From assembly GCA_964019165.1 (NCBI GenBank), contig OZ025271.1, positions 2,850,501-2,914,500 on the forward strand: 64,000 bases of DNA, read 5' to 3'. The position numbers and the translations under genes were made by a program. Under the pieces are notes generated by a model. It did no database searches. It saw only the letters and a program-made list of their open reading frames with translations, and was not told where the DNA came from. Origin of the DNA: Mastigias papua. Its lineage: Eukaryota > Cnidaria > Scyphozoa > Rhizostomeae > Mastigiidae. This document shows, one piece after another, positions 23,840-36,638 of this stretch; within the stretch, counting starts at the first letter, position 1; the number at the start of each line of letters is the position of its first letter.

Positions 23840-26800
23840 CCCTGTTTTAGGCCTGAGTGAAAGAGCTTCCCTCGGGGGCATTCTCGCCATGACAGTTCTT
23901 CTCCAGCCGCTCCATTCTGGTTGCCAAATTGCAATCTTTTACTGGTAAGTTGTACTAAGAGGCTTGACTAATGTTTCATGTTGTATTCCTTGGTAGGTTA
24001 AGGTAATGTGTATTTGTTTTTCATCCCTGTTATATAGCATATAGCGAGCGTGTAACTCTCAAATCGGGAATGGTTTGAATGGGACTAATGTTGCAGTGAG
24101 AAGTGCAAGAACATTTCGTTGGTCTGCTATCAGGTAAGTGGTTTCCTTAGTCTATAAAGTTTGATTTCAAATCGCCTGTCTTTCCTCTGTCCACGCTGTG
24201 CACTTTCTACAATCGTGTCGACACTTAGTGTCAGTATTGCTAGCGAGATTCTGATTCCTTCCCTCAGTGATTGTCCGCCATGACAGTTCTTCTCCAACGC
24301 GTGGTATGTCATTCACTGTTGCTGGGTGAAGTCTAGCAAACTTTAGTACGTCTGCTACGAGGTGAGTCTGTTATGTCAAATTGCCTGTCTTTCCTCTGAC
24401 CACTGTATGCATTTTCTATATTAGTATCGACAATGAATTTGCGTTCTTTGTTACCGAGATTCCATTTCCTTCCCTTGGGAATTTTCCGCCATGACAGTTC
24501 CTCTACTACAGGATTGCCGTTCTTCGCTTTTGCCAGGTGAATTCAAGCGACCTTTTCCTCCATCTGCTACAAGGTGAGTTGTTTTTCATGCAATAAGTTC
24601 TTATTTTGGATTGCCTGTATTTTTCTGTCTACTATACGCGTTTCACATTGCTCAAATTATGTCAGTATTTTGAGCGAAGAGTTTCCTCGAGCTTCCCTCG
24701 GTGTTGTTTCGCCATGACACTTCCTCTCCGATCAGATTGATTTTATTCCCTAGATTGTTGTGGTTTGCTTACAGGATTTTGATGAAATACTTTTGACATA
24801 TTTACTATTGTATCCCTCTGGTAGATTTCTATTTATTTCTTGGCTATAATGCTTGCTTAGATGGAATAAGAATTCGTTATGCTTGCTGATGACGTTATGC
24901 TACATGGGATGCTGAATATGGGCATTGCTGAGTTCTGTTGGGTTTACTATTTGGCTTACTGTTAATAGTTTAAGTTCTTATGGGCAATGTAATTATTATA
25001 AGAGGTTTGTATCCCCCTCAGTTCAGTCAAGGAAGCAACTGCTCTGTGTGTTTCATTCCCATTACCAGTAGTCAAAAAACCATCTAAATATATTTGTATA
25101 GAGATGTCGAATGTGTTTGTAATTTACTTCCTAACTGTTCTTAATATTATTCCTATGATAGTTTGGTGTGCTTCACTCTTTATTTTGTTGTACATTGTAG
25201 ATAGAAATGCGAGGGGATTCCCAACTTGAGATCACCATCGCAGAAACCTCTCATCCTTTGTTTGTGAACAATAGTATTTACACAAGACCGCAAGTTTGCA
25301 GTTGAGGGCGTGTTTGCAAAGTGGATGGATGTCTTGCAATTCTTCGTGGAATTTCGTCCCTTCTCTCTAAGGTAAGTGGCTTATTTCATTGACACGGTTT
25401 CATTTTAGGTTTGCCAGAATTTTTTTCTCTAGAATTGTCGCTACTTTCCCAGCTAGAGGAGATTTAATGCGATGTTTTGAGGGAGATTCCATACGATTGC
25501 CTCCTGGGCCATACGATCATGGCAGTTCCTTTCATTGTCGCTTGATTTTCGCCTGTAAATACCCCTTTTGTTACTGCAGGAGTTTCAGTATCATATTTAG
25601 GAGTTGTTTACTGTATTATTTACTGATATACTAGGACTTGTAGCGTGCTGTTTGTACTTTTGTCTTTGAGCGAGATTTTCACTGAAGTAAGACTGAATAG
25701 TTAGGCCGCTTTGTTTACGTTTGAGATGTTCTCTGTCATTTCTGCTTAGCTCTTGCTTTTTAGGATACACTTATTGTATGCTGGAGCTAAGATATTAATC
25801 AAATTATTCGTTAGATTAGTGGAGTGTAATAGCCCTCTTTCCCATTCACTTTTCTTGCAATATGTTGAGGAAAGTACTACGTGTATTCTCTCTAAACCTT
25901 TCAGAGGCGGTTCGTATTACTCTCAGTCTCCATAGCTGATGACTTGGTTATTCCCAGTAGTACACTTTGTATTCTAAATCAATGGGGTATTTATAGTCAA
26001 AAGTGCCAACCTTATATGGATATTTTATCTACTAATTCGCTGATAATATGGTGTATAGTACCATGCGTTTTACGGTAGTTTCTTCTTGATTTATGTACTG
26101 TGATATTGTATTCTGACTTAGCTTGGTATTCAACACACTTAGGTAACTTGTTCACGAGGCTTTATTCAGCATAGTACTTTACTAATTGCCTATGTACTAA
26201 CAGCAGTCTAACACCCTTTATTTACAACAGTCTATTATTTGTAGTCACTATATATTTTAGTGTTTTGGTTGAATCTGCATGTGGGCACTTTTATGCTAAA
26301 TGTTCTTTCCTGGCAAACCAGCTCTGTACCTTGCTGAGATTATTTGTTATAGATACCATTAATGATTTCCATCATCATTCTGCACATGATAAGATTATTT
26401 TTGTTGGTCAAGTAGTGTTGGATAACAAGTATGTGTATTGTGTAGACTTCATTCCTGGAGGCCCATTTTCCAGCCCCCACCTGACTTAACAGTATTGTTC
26501 ATAATCAAGTGTTATGAAGGGCTTACTCTAAGAGTTTTTTATATATACAAGCTTATGCCACCTTCATACACAGTTTTTGAATTTGAAGTCTTTATTGAAT
26601 ATGGTAGAACATCTTTGGGAATATTCTTCAGCTTTGATGCACTTGAATTGTACAGTATCATTAGGCATTGCCATGTCAAAATCCTACTTGACTGCCTCAG
26701 CCTAGATATGATAGAAGTTTGCCAGTGATTACTAGGTGTGCCTACTTGATGTCCTTAGACCAGAGTTGTAGCAGTGCATTATTTCATGGCCAGCCTATAT

Positions 26801-26872
26801 GATTTTCCCCCTAGCCTCAATCACTGTCAGATATCAGTAGTTATCGCTAGCACTATCACTTTCCATATATAT
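23840..26872 (+). mobile_element. Helitron body fragment (+), 5' and 3' termini missing
   Basis: From about 23840 the sequence aligns with the 5' leader array of the complete copy (43540 onwards). ATG modules lie at 23889, 24280, 24491 and 24714; splice-donor consensus AG-GTRAGT at 24134, 24362, 24574 and 25372; a kappaB decamer at 25213-25222; and the tail module (attctgcacatgataagatt) near 26380. The sequence then meets an inverted body at about 26872. Neither the TCTCTATATAC end nor a 3' hairpin is present. It is non-coding apart from short frames shared between copies. Confidence 0.7.
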
Positions 26873-29017
26873 CCCTCATAACATTTGATTACAAACAATA
26901 CTGTTAATTAGGGTGCGGGCTGGAAGATGGGGCTCCAGGAATTAAGTCTAAACAATACAAATCATTGGTATCTAATGCTACTTGATCCAGCAAAACCATA
27001 TTATCATGTGCAGAATGATGAATAGAAATCATTAATGGTCTTTATAACAAATAATCTTAGGATGAAGGGGAGCTGCTTTGCCAGGAAACGGAGAGTTAGG
27101 ACTAAAGCAACCATCAGCTGAGTCCTCCAAAATAACACAAAAATCTATAGTGAATACAGTGATTAGACTCTTGTAAATAAAGATTGTTAGACTGTTGTAA
27201 ATACATAGGCAATCATTAGAGTACTATACTGAATAAAGCCTTGTGAATAATTTACTTAAGTGCTTTGACTACAACCCTAATTTATAACACAATATCAGCG
27301 TAGATAACTCAAGAAGGAACAACCTGAAAACGCACGGTACTATACACGAAAGTATCAACGAATTAGTAAATAACATATTTGTAAAAGACCCGGCATTTTT
27401 ACCTATTAATATACCAGTGATTCAGAATACTAAGTGTTCTACTGAGAATACGGAAGGCATCAGCTGTGGTGACTGAGGGTAATATTAAAGGCCCTTCAAG
27501 GTTTTAGAGAGAATACGCGTAGTACTGCTCAAAATACTGCAACAAAAACCAAACGGGAAAGAGAGATACTACACTCCAATAATCCAAGGAATGATTTGAA
27601 CAACATCTTAGCTCCAACCTACAATAAGTGTATGGGAAAAACCAAGAGCTAACCAGAAGTGACTGACAACAAATCAAACATAAAGAAAGCGGCCTAACTG
27701 TTCAGATATACTTCCTTCAAAATCATGCGCAAATGCAAAGTATCAACAGCACACGCTAAACTGTCCTATTATATCAGTAAATAACACAGTAAATATCCCC
27801 TGAATAGTATACCGAAAGTTCTGTAGTAACCAAACGATAATTTACAGGCGGAAATCAAGCGAACATGAAAGGAATTGGTATGATCATAGGGCCCCCGAGG
27901 CAATCGTATGGACTCTCGATCAAAACACGGCATTAAATCTCGTCTAACTGGGAAAGTGGTGAACATTCTACACAAAACAATCCTAGTAAAACTAAATCGA
28001 AACTGTGTCAATGAAATATATCACTTACCGTATAGAGAAAGCACAAAATTCCATGACGAATTGCAAGACATCCATACACTTTGTAAACACGCCCTCAACT
28101 GCAAACTTGCGGTCTTGTGTAAATACTATTGTTCGAAAACAAAGGATGAAAGGTTTCTCTGCGATCGTGATCTTGAGTTGGGAATCCCCTCGCATTTCTA
28201 TCTAAAACCCACAACAAAATAAAGAGTGTAAGGACACCAAAACATTATATAATATGAAGGACAGTTAGGAAATAAAACATTGACACTATAGATATCTCCC
28301 TACAACCGTGTTAAGATATTTTGTGGCTACTGGCAATGAGAATGAAACACACAGAGCAGTGGCTTCCTTGACTGAACTGAGAGGGAACACAATCTTCTAA
28401 TTACAGTTATATTACTCAAAAGAACTTCACTTCTTAATAATAGTTGTCTTGAAATAAAACATGGCAATACTAAATCCAATCCTGAGACAGGAATGAAGCG
28501 ACGAATTGGTTGCTCAACTGTCATGGCGAATAATTACCACGAGGGAGGCTGTAGGAAACTTCCTCGATACATAGAAAGACATTGCGTAAAACATCAGAAA
28601 ACGCACGCAATCGATGAAGAAAATATAATTGAACTATAGTACAGCATTTAGGGATGAAAAAGTAGCTACAAACCTGGTAGAAAAACAGCGAAAGTCTCCT
28701 CGAACAACAGTCAACACGATCCCGGTCGAATTCGCCGTGTAATGAGAGCAGTACAACCCGTGCGGACGACAACAATGGAGGACAATAGACTACAGACAAA
28801 GCACGCACAGTCGACGAAGAGAAACTGGAATATCTCGGCGAAACACGAAGGGAAAAATTTGCAAAAAAAATTCACAAACCTACTCCCCAGTAGACACACC
28901 TGACAGAAGTCTGAGGGGCATCCGTGCATAGCCCTGGAAGAAGTACAGGTTACAGGCTCGGGCGTCGGCCTCTTTGATCTGGGCTCATTTGCATATAGGG
29001 ATTTTAGTATATAGTGA
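26873..29017 (-). mobile_element. Helitron body fragment (-), subfamily A
   Basis: On the minus strand it begins at 29017 with TCACTATATACTAAAATCCC and the octamer ATGCAAAT (28987-28994 as ATTTGCAT), the subfamily-A leader. It runs leftward through the leader modules (gtcatggcg near 28520), a kappaB decamer (GGGAATCCCC, 28180-28189) and the tail block, and ends at the fold-back junction near 26872. A 95-codon frame (28521-28808) matches by eye a frame in the complete copy (43173-43436): both contain C-P-P-L-L-S-S-A and F-D-R-D. Whether this is translated is unknown. Confidence 0.7.
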
Positions 29018-29311
29018 CCATAGCGGATTTTTTTGATAGCCCGCTAGACGCGGGCTCCCCTACCCCAGTTCAAAAGTGGGAGATTAGCCTTGGAAAGACT
29101 AACGCAGTGCCCCCATCCAAGCTGCATGGTCCGCATTGTAGATGAGCATGGATGAAAAAAGCTCGCATAGGATCAGGAGAGAATGACGTCATGGGCCTCT
29201 GCATCAGAGCATGTGACATCCGGCTTTGCAATGGAGAAATCAACAACAATTTGCGAGAAAAACTTGTGCAAAAATGCTCGGATACCTGCGCTAGGCTATG
29301 GGGCTGTAGAA
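29018..29311. repeat. Single arm of a Helitron palindrome (P3)
   Basis: It has the terminal hairpin (gcccgctagacgcgggc), the 'attagccttggaaagactaa' block, a CRE at 29184-29191 and the central gcgctaggctatggggc, then the loop start (tgtagaagatgaagaag). The returning arm is absent and an AT microsatellite follows. The outer end reads CCGCTATGG next to the body's TCAC, an altered 3' terminus. Confidence 0.7.
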
Positions 29312-31835
29312 GATGAAGAAGAATGCCGAAATATTATACATATATATATATATTTATATATATATACAGTATTATCCTAAGTGCGCCAAGTGACATTTGT
29401 AGCTACATGGATATATAAATAATAAGTGTTCGATGGTTTTTCATGTATTGTGCTATTTATCGTGTAGTTCCTATGTAGTTTAGCCGTATATCTTAGTTTT
29501 TCATTAGTGAATTTCTTGACTTGTCTTGTAGCAATATCATGGCGTGGTTTCCAAGTCTGTGTTGATATTTTAATTTATTTAGCTAGCTTTTTCATTTACG
29601 TTTATTGATAACAAACACTGAATCATTCGGTATAAATACCAGCATTGTTTTTTTCGTATTGCTTCTGCTTGGTGTCTACTGTGTAGCATTGTTTATGTTT
29701 TTATCCCTGTGTAGCAGATGTAGTGAAGCTACACCATACTAGATTATCTGATATTTGTTTTGAAGGCATTCCTTACATTTGACAGGGATCCTTGAAAATA
29801 TTATATACAAGATTTGTATGGAAGATTGGACTGGGTCAGGTATGCGTTGTTTTGATAAAAATGGCCTATTGATTATTGTTTCAACTTTCATAGAAAATAT
29901 ATTTATTACTAATTTTATAGTACTGATATATGAGAGTGTATTTCCAGCTGTTTGCGATAAAGTGTAACCACTGTCCAATATATATTGTAATATTACCATT
30001 CAGTTTCAAAGAAATATGATTCCAGTTATGGGTTAAAGAATGGAGGACAATGTGTGTACTGCTTAATGAATATTTTATTCTAATATATGTCCTTTATATT
30101 ATCTAACTTATCGTCATAATGTTGAAATTCTATTCTTGTTTGATTTACACGTTTAAGGAACTAATTTGTCCTAGCAATCTGCATATTTATAAATGAGAAA
30201 CTAGCTGTATGTGATACTCTGTTTTGGGGTTTTACAGTTGTTTTACAGTTTCTTAATTACTGTTTAATTTATTACTTTTATTGTTAGTATGAAAAATCTG
30301 TAGAGTTGTTGCTATTGATCTAACAAATTGTGTTGGAGCATCACAATTTGATTCATAAGCACCACAATACTCAATTACTTTGTCCAATGTGAGTGTATCC
30401 CATACACCTAGAGGTTGAGGGAACTATGGCATGTGTCGTACCCTCAATTATGTGCAATCATACATTTCATTGAATATCATACATCCTGCTCTAAATTAGA
30501 ATCACTCTGCTAATACATTGATGGTAGAATGTGTAGGTCAATAATCAATTGAAGATGATACATCCTATCTTTCTACTCCTTATATGTACCCAGCTGTCAG
30601 CAGTCATTTTAAAAGCCACTTCCTGTGATTTAGACACTAATAGTACTTTACTTGAAGTACTCCACTACAATTGCTTGACTTATGACTGAACAGCTTTGTA
30701 GAAAACAGCTGATTATATGTACAGTAGACTACGACATAGAACAATTACCTTTGTTATAAGAGGGGTCCTAAAGCTCATATCTGGTTTGCCTGGAAACAGA
30801 TAATGTGCACTTGAAATTGCATGTTAGCTAGATATGTATTTTCTATATATGAAAAATGTGGCGTTTGAAGCATCTTTTCCTATCATATACTCCTTACAAT
30901 ATCAGGATATTATATCCTGCTCTAAAATACAATGAATTTTAGAATTTGATTTCAGTAAACTGAGTACAGAATAATTATTATACTTCTTGCATCAATAACT
31001 ATTGGAACTTGCTACATTTAATCTTTCTATTCGCTATATCTATCAAACTTGTCATATCACTTATGAATAGGATGTAAAATATAGAAACTGGTAGCATTTT
31101 CTTTGATTTCATTAGAATAATGAAATGGTGCAATCACAACAGTTGTGCGGTATAATAGAATAGACGCGAGTTGATTATTGTCATTGCAGTTAACTGCATT
31201 ATACAAAACCTACTTTTGAAATACGATGGAGCATACATTTCCAATCCGTTTCTCTAGTGACAGTTGATGTGCATGGGAAACTATGTGTTATCTGCTGACA
31301 TACTGAATAAATGAGAAATATGTGGTGTTTAAAGAGTATTTGTTGCAAGCAAGCAGCTATTATCTAGAGTATTTGTTGCAAGCACATAGAATATAAGATA
31401 CCACTTTAAATTGTTGTGTATAGGATGTCACAACTAGCCTTAGTTATTGACAGGCAATGACATATTGTTTCCTGTGCTATAGAGAGCTCTTAGCAATTAA
31501 GATGAAGTTTGTACCACACTTGTGACAGAGTATTGTGAGAAATTTTAAATCTGCTTATCTTGTTCCTAAAACTTTTCTGCAGTTACTCACAGTCTGCATC
31601 ATAATTATTCTTATCAGACTCAGCATTCGAATTTGCATGGTTGTTGCATGAGATTCTGAACAATAACCAGCTTCACAAAGGTAAGAAATGCTCCGCCTTT
31701 GCTATATTTTATTGAGTATATGACGTACACAATACCGAGGCTCATAGTTTTAGCTTGGAGCCTTAGATGCAATGGTCTTTTTGTGTCCTTGTGCATTACA
31801 ACAATATCAGTAGTAGTATTATAATGTCCTTTAGT
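29312..31835. other. AT-rich unassigned region with a short (TA)n tract
   Basis: A (TA)n microsatellite occupies 29336-29367 at the break of palindrome P3. The remaining 2.4 kb has no recognisable gene. The overlapping 62- and 86-codon frames at 29739-29999 on opposite strands do not look like real proteins. The region ends exactly where the long inverted repeat starts. Confidence 0.4.
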
Positions 31836-33447
31836 CCGCTAGTCTCCAGTATATAAATAAAGTAGATAAGTAGCACAAATGATTATTGCAAAAAATTATT
31901 AAAGGAACAGCATAACGTATTGTCTTAAGCATCATTTAATACCATCTAGGCATTAAAGTAGGCTTTATGCAATAACACTACCTCAGAATTTTATAGTCTA
32001 AGTGTTCATAATTAAAATACTATTCCTGTGTAATCCTACACCATACTCAAATGTCACAATACTATGGGCCACAATCATGTAAGTGAATGCTAAACTCTTG
32101 TCAAAAACATAAAGTTCTAACTCTTAGGAATGAGTGATAAAATTTTAGAGATTGCATCATCAAAAAAATTTAAACAATAGTGTTGTGGTAGATAGGAAGG
32201 GGGCTTTATATATCTATTCAATACAATAGAAATAAGTTGCTAGCTGTAACTAACAGACAACTTTAACAACATATCACCACATGTAGAATGATATATGAAA
32301 AGTGATAATGCTAGTGGTAACAACTGATATCTGACAGTGATACAGGCTAGTGAAAAAATCATACAGACAGGCAATCAGGTAATATACAGCTACAACTCTG
32401 GTCTAAGGACATCAATTGGGCACACCAAGTAAACACTTACAAACTGCTTTAATATTTAGATTCAAGTAGGTTTTGTGAAGTGGGAATACCTAATGATACT
32501 GTTTAATTCAAGTGCATCACAGCTGAAGAATATTCCTAACAGATGGTCTAGAATATTCCACAAAGACTTCAAATTCAAAAACTGTGTATGACTGTCACAT
32601 AAGCTTGTATTCATAATAATCTCTTAGAGCAAGCCCCTCATAATATTTGATTATGAAGACTACTGTTCAGTGAGCTTGGGACTGGAAGGGGGGGGCTCCA
32701 GGGATGAAGTCTACACAACACACATGCTTGATATCCAACACTACTTGACCAACAAACATAATTTTATCATGTGCAGAATGATTTATGGAAATCATTAATG
32801 GTGTCTATAATAAATCATCTCAGCAAGGCACAGAGCAGGTTTACCAGGAAAAGAACATTTAGCATAAAAGTGCCCACATGCAGATTCAACCAACAGAACA
32901 CTAAAATATATAGTGAACACAAATAATAGACTGTTGTACATAAAGAGTGCTGGACTGCTGGTAGTACATAGGCAATTAGTAAAGTACTATACTGAATGAA
33001 GCCTCGTGAATAAGTTACTTAAGTGTGTTGAATATAAAGCTAATTTAGAATACAATATCAGTGTAAATACATGAAGAAGCAACTACCGTAAAACGCAGGG
33101 TACTATACACCATATTATCAGCGAATTGGTAGATAAAATATCCGTATAAGGCTTGGCACTTTTAACTATAAATACCCCAGTGATTTAGAATACAAAGTGT
33201 ACCGCGGCAGCTATGGCGACTGAGAGTAATATGAACAACCCCTCGAAGTTTTAGAGAGAATACACTTACTACTACTTTCCTCAAAATACTGCAACAAAAG
33301 TGAACGGGAAAGAGATCTATTACAGTCCAATAATCTAACGAATAATTTGAACAGTGTCTTAGCTCCAGCTTACAATGAGTGTATCCTAAAAAGCAAGAGC
33401 TAAGCAGACGTCGCCTACAACAGCTCAAACGCAAAACAAAAGGGGCC
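31836..33447. repeat. Left arm of a near-perfect 1.6-kb inverted repeat
   Basis: Bases 31836-33447 are the reverse complement of 34427-36039. The only difference I found is one base in a homopolymer (8 G at 32688-32695 against 9 C near 35179-35187). A 90-residue open frame is preserved identically in both arms (33162-33449 and 34440-34712). The outer edge starts with CCGCTAG, the final bases of a Helitron 3' end. The arm consists of the 3' half of a Helitron body in minus orientation. Confidence 0.95.
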
Positions 33448-34426
33448 AAACTATTCAGTTATAAGTCAGTGAAAATCTCGCAGAAATACAAAGTAGAAAC
33501 AGCACGATAAAAGTCCTAGTATATCAGTAAATAATACAGTAAGCATCTCCTAAATATTATACCGAAACGTCTGTAGTAACAACACGGTACATTACAGGCG
33601 AAAATCAAGCGAACATGAAAGGAACTGCCAGGATCATATGACCCCCGAGCCGAGGCAATCGTATGGAATCTCCCTCAAAACATCGCACTAAATCTCGTCT
33701 GGCTGGCAAAGTAGCGACCATTCTACACAACAAAATCCTGGCAAAACTACATCAAAACCGTGTCAATAAAATAAGCCACTTACCTTAGAGAGAAAGGACG
33801 AAATTCCACGAAGAATTGCAAGACATCCTTCCACTTTGTAAACACGCCCTCAACTGCAAGTTTGCGGCCTTGTGTAAATACTATTGTTCGGAAACAAACG
33901 ATGAGAGGTGTCTGCGATCATGATTTCAAGTTGGGAATCCCCTCGCATTACTTTCTGCAACATACAACAAAATACAGAGTGTAAGCACACCAAAATATCA
34001 TAGGAATACTATTAAGAACAGTTAGCAAATAAATTACAAACAAGTTGGACATCTCTATACAAATATATTTAGATGTTTGTTGAATACTGGCAATGGGAAT
34101 GAAACACACAGAGCAGTTGCTTCCTTGACTGAACTGAGGGGGAATGCAAACCCCTTGTAATAATTACATTGCTCATAAGAACTTAGAATATTAGCAGTAC
34201 GCCAAATATTAAACCCAACAGAACTCTGCAATGGTCAGATTTAGCATCTCATGTAGCACAAATTCATCAGCAAGCATAACGACTTCTTATTCCATTTAAG
34301 CATTATAGCCAAGGAATAAATAGAAATCCACAATAGTAAATATGTCATAAGTAGTTCATCAAAATCCTGTTAAAAAATCACAACAATCTAGAGAATAAAA
34401 TCAATCTGATCGGAGAGGAAGTGTCA
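33448..34426 (-). mobile_element. Helitron body segment (-) forming the spacer of the inverted repeat
   Basis: It continues the minus-strand body of the left arm. It contains the module with a kappaB decamer (33933-33942), the reverse of the 'ccctcagttcagtcaaggaa' block near 34130, and the reverse of the ATGACACTTCCTCTCC module, in which it stops abruptly at 34426. It is single-copy within the fold-back. Confidence 0.75.
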
Positions 34427-36039
34427 GGCCCCTTTTGTTTTGCGTTTGAGCTGTTGTAGGCGACGTCTGCTTAGCTCTTGCTTTTTAGGATACACTCATT
34501 GTAAGCTGGAGCTAAGACACTGTTCAAATTATTCGTTAGATTATTGGACTGTAATAGATCTCTTTCCCGTTCACTTTTGTTGCAGTATTTTGAGGAAAGT
34601 AGTAGTAAGTGTATTCTCTCTAAAACTTCGAGGGGTTGTTCATATTACTCTCAGTCGCCATAGCTGCCGCGGTACACTTTGTATTCTAAATCACTGGGGT
34701 ATTTATAGTTAAAAGTGCCAAGCCTTATACGGATATTTTATCTACCAATTCGCTGATAATATGGTGTATAGTACCCTGCGTTTTACGGTAGTTGCTTCTT
34801 CATGTATTTACACTGATATTGTATTCTAAATTAGCTTTATATTCAACACACTTAAGTAACTTATTCACGAGGCTTCATTCAGTATAGTACTTTACTAATT
34901 GCCTATGTACTACCAGCAGTCCAGCACTCTTTATGTACAACAGTCTATTATTTGTGTTCACTATATATTTTAGTGTTATGTTGGTTGAATCTGCATGTGG
35001 GCACTTTTATGCTAAATGTTCTTTTCCTGGTAAACCTGCTCTGTGCCTTGCTGAGATGATTTATTATAGACACCATTAATGATTTCCATAAATCATTCTG
35101 CACATGATAAAATTATGTTTGTTGGTCAAGTAGTGTTGGATATCAAGCATGTGTGTTGTGTAGACTTCATCCCTGGAGCCCCCCCCCTTCCAGTCCCAAG
35201 CTCACTGAACAGTAGTCTTCATAATCAAATATTATGAGGGGCTTGCTCTAAGAGATTATTATGAATACAAGCTTATGTGACAGTCATACACAGTTTTTGA
35301 ATTTGAAGTCTTTGTGGAATATTCTAGACCATCTGTTAGGAATATTCTTCAGCTGTGATGCACTTGAATTAAACAGTATCATTAGGTATTCCCATTTCAC
35401 AAAACCTACTTGAATCTAAATATTAAAGCAGTTTGTAAGTGTTTACTTGGTGTGCCCAATTGATGTCCTTAGACCAGAGTTGTAGCTGTATATTACCTGA
35501 TTGCCTGTCTGTATGATTTTTTCACTAGCCTGTATCACTGTCAGATATCAGTTGTTACCACTAGCATTATCACTTTTCATATATCATTCTACATGTGGTG
35601 ATATGTTGTTAAAGTTGTCTGTTAGTTACAGCTAGCAACTTATTTCTATTGTATTGAATAGATATATAAAGCCCCCTTCCTATCTACCACAACACTATTG
35701 TTTAAATTTTTTTGATGATGCAATCTCTAAAATTTTATCACTCATTCCTAAGAGTTAGAACTTTATGTTTTTGACAAGAGTTTAGCATTCACTTACATGA
35801 TTGTGGCCCATAGTATTGTGACATTTGAGTATGGTGTAGGATTACACAGGAATAGTATTTTAATTATGAACACTTAGACTATAAAATTCTGAGGTAGTGT
35901 TATTGCATAAAGCCTACTTTAATGCCTAGATGGTATTAAATGATGCTTAAGACAATACGTTATGCTGTTCCTTTAATAATTTTTTGCAATAATCATTTGT
36001 GCTACTTATCTACTTTATTTATATACTGGAGACTAGCGG
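34427..36039. repeat. Right arm of the 1.6-kb inverted repeat
   Basis: Reverse complement of 31836-33447. In this + orientation it is the 3' half of a Helitron body: CTTAGCTCTTGC block, tail module near 35090, and a C9 run. It leads directly into palindrome P4, overlapping its first three bases. Confidence 0.95.
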
Positions 36040-36638
36040 TTTTTTTTGATAGCCCGCTAGACGCGGGCTCCCCTACCCCAGTTACCCGCTGGCCCTGTCA
36101 AAATCAATGTGCAAATTAGCCTTGGAAAGACTAACGCAGTGCCCCATCCAGGTTGCATGGTCCGCATTGTCGATCAGCATGGATGAAAAAGCTCGCATAG
36201 GATCAAGAGAAGATGACGTCATTGGAGCGTGTGACATCCGGCCTTTGCAATGGACAAATCGATTAAAATTTGAGAGAAAAAGTTGTGCAAAAATGCTCGG
36301 ATACCTGCGCTAGGCTATGGGGCTTTAGAAGATGAAAAAGAATGTCCAAAAGCCCCATAGCCTAGCGCAGGTATCCGAGCATTTTTGCACAACTTTTTCT
36401 CTCAAATTTTAATCGATTTGTCCATTGCAAAGGCCGGATGTCACACGCTCCAATGACGTCATCTTCTCTTGATCCTATGCGAGCTTTTTCATCCATGCTG
36501 ATCGACAATGCGGACCATGCAACCTGGATGGGGCACTGCGTTAGTCTTTCCAAGGCTAATTTGCACATTGATTTTGACAGGGCCAGCGGGTAACTGGGGT
36601 AGGGGAGCCCGCGTCTAGCGGGCTATCAAAAAAAACCG
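36037..36638. repeat. 602-bp palindrome (P4), arms without visible mismatch
   Basis: It is symmetric about 36337.5, with arms of about 290 bases and a loop of roughly 22 bases (agaagatgaaaaagaatgtc). Identical 68-residue frames on opposite strands (36107-36313 and 36362-36568) show that the arms match through that span. It contains CREs at 36214-36221 and 36454-36461 and the terminal hairpins AGCCCGC-GTCTA-GCGGGCT. The outer ends read (A)8CCG, next to CTAG-TCTCC on the left and directly next to the TCTCTATATAC of the next element on the right. Confidence 0.95.

Noticed and set aside
33162..34712. Identical 90-95-residue frames at 33162-33449 (-) and 34440-34712 (+) as a duplicated gene
   Set aside because: They lie in the arms of the 1.6-kb inverted repeat, inside non-coding Helitron body sequence, and start with non-ATG codons.
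36107..36568. Pair of identical 68-residue proteins on opposite strands
   Set aside because: They are the two arms of palindrome P4 translated; the identity reflects the DNA symmetry, not two genes. The same holds for 42527-42730 and 42675-42878.
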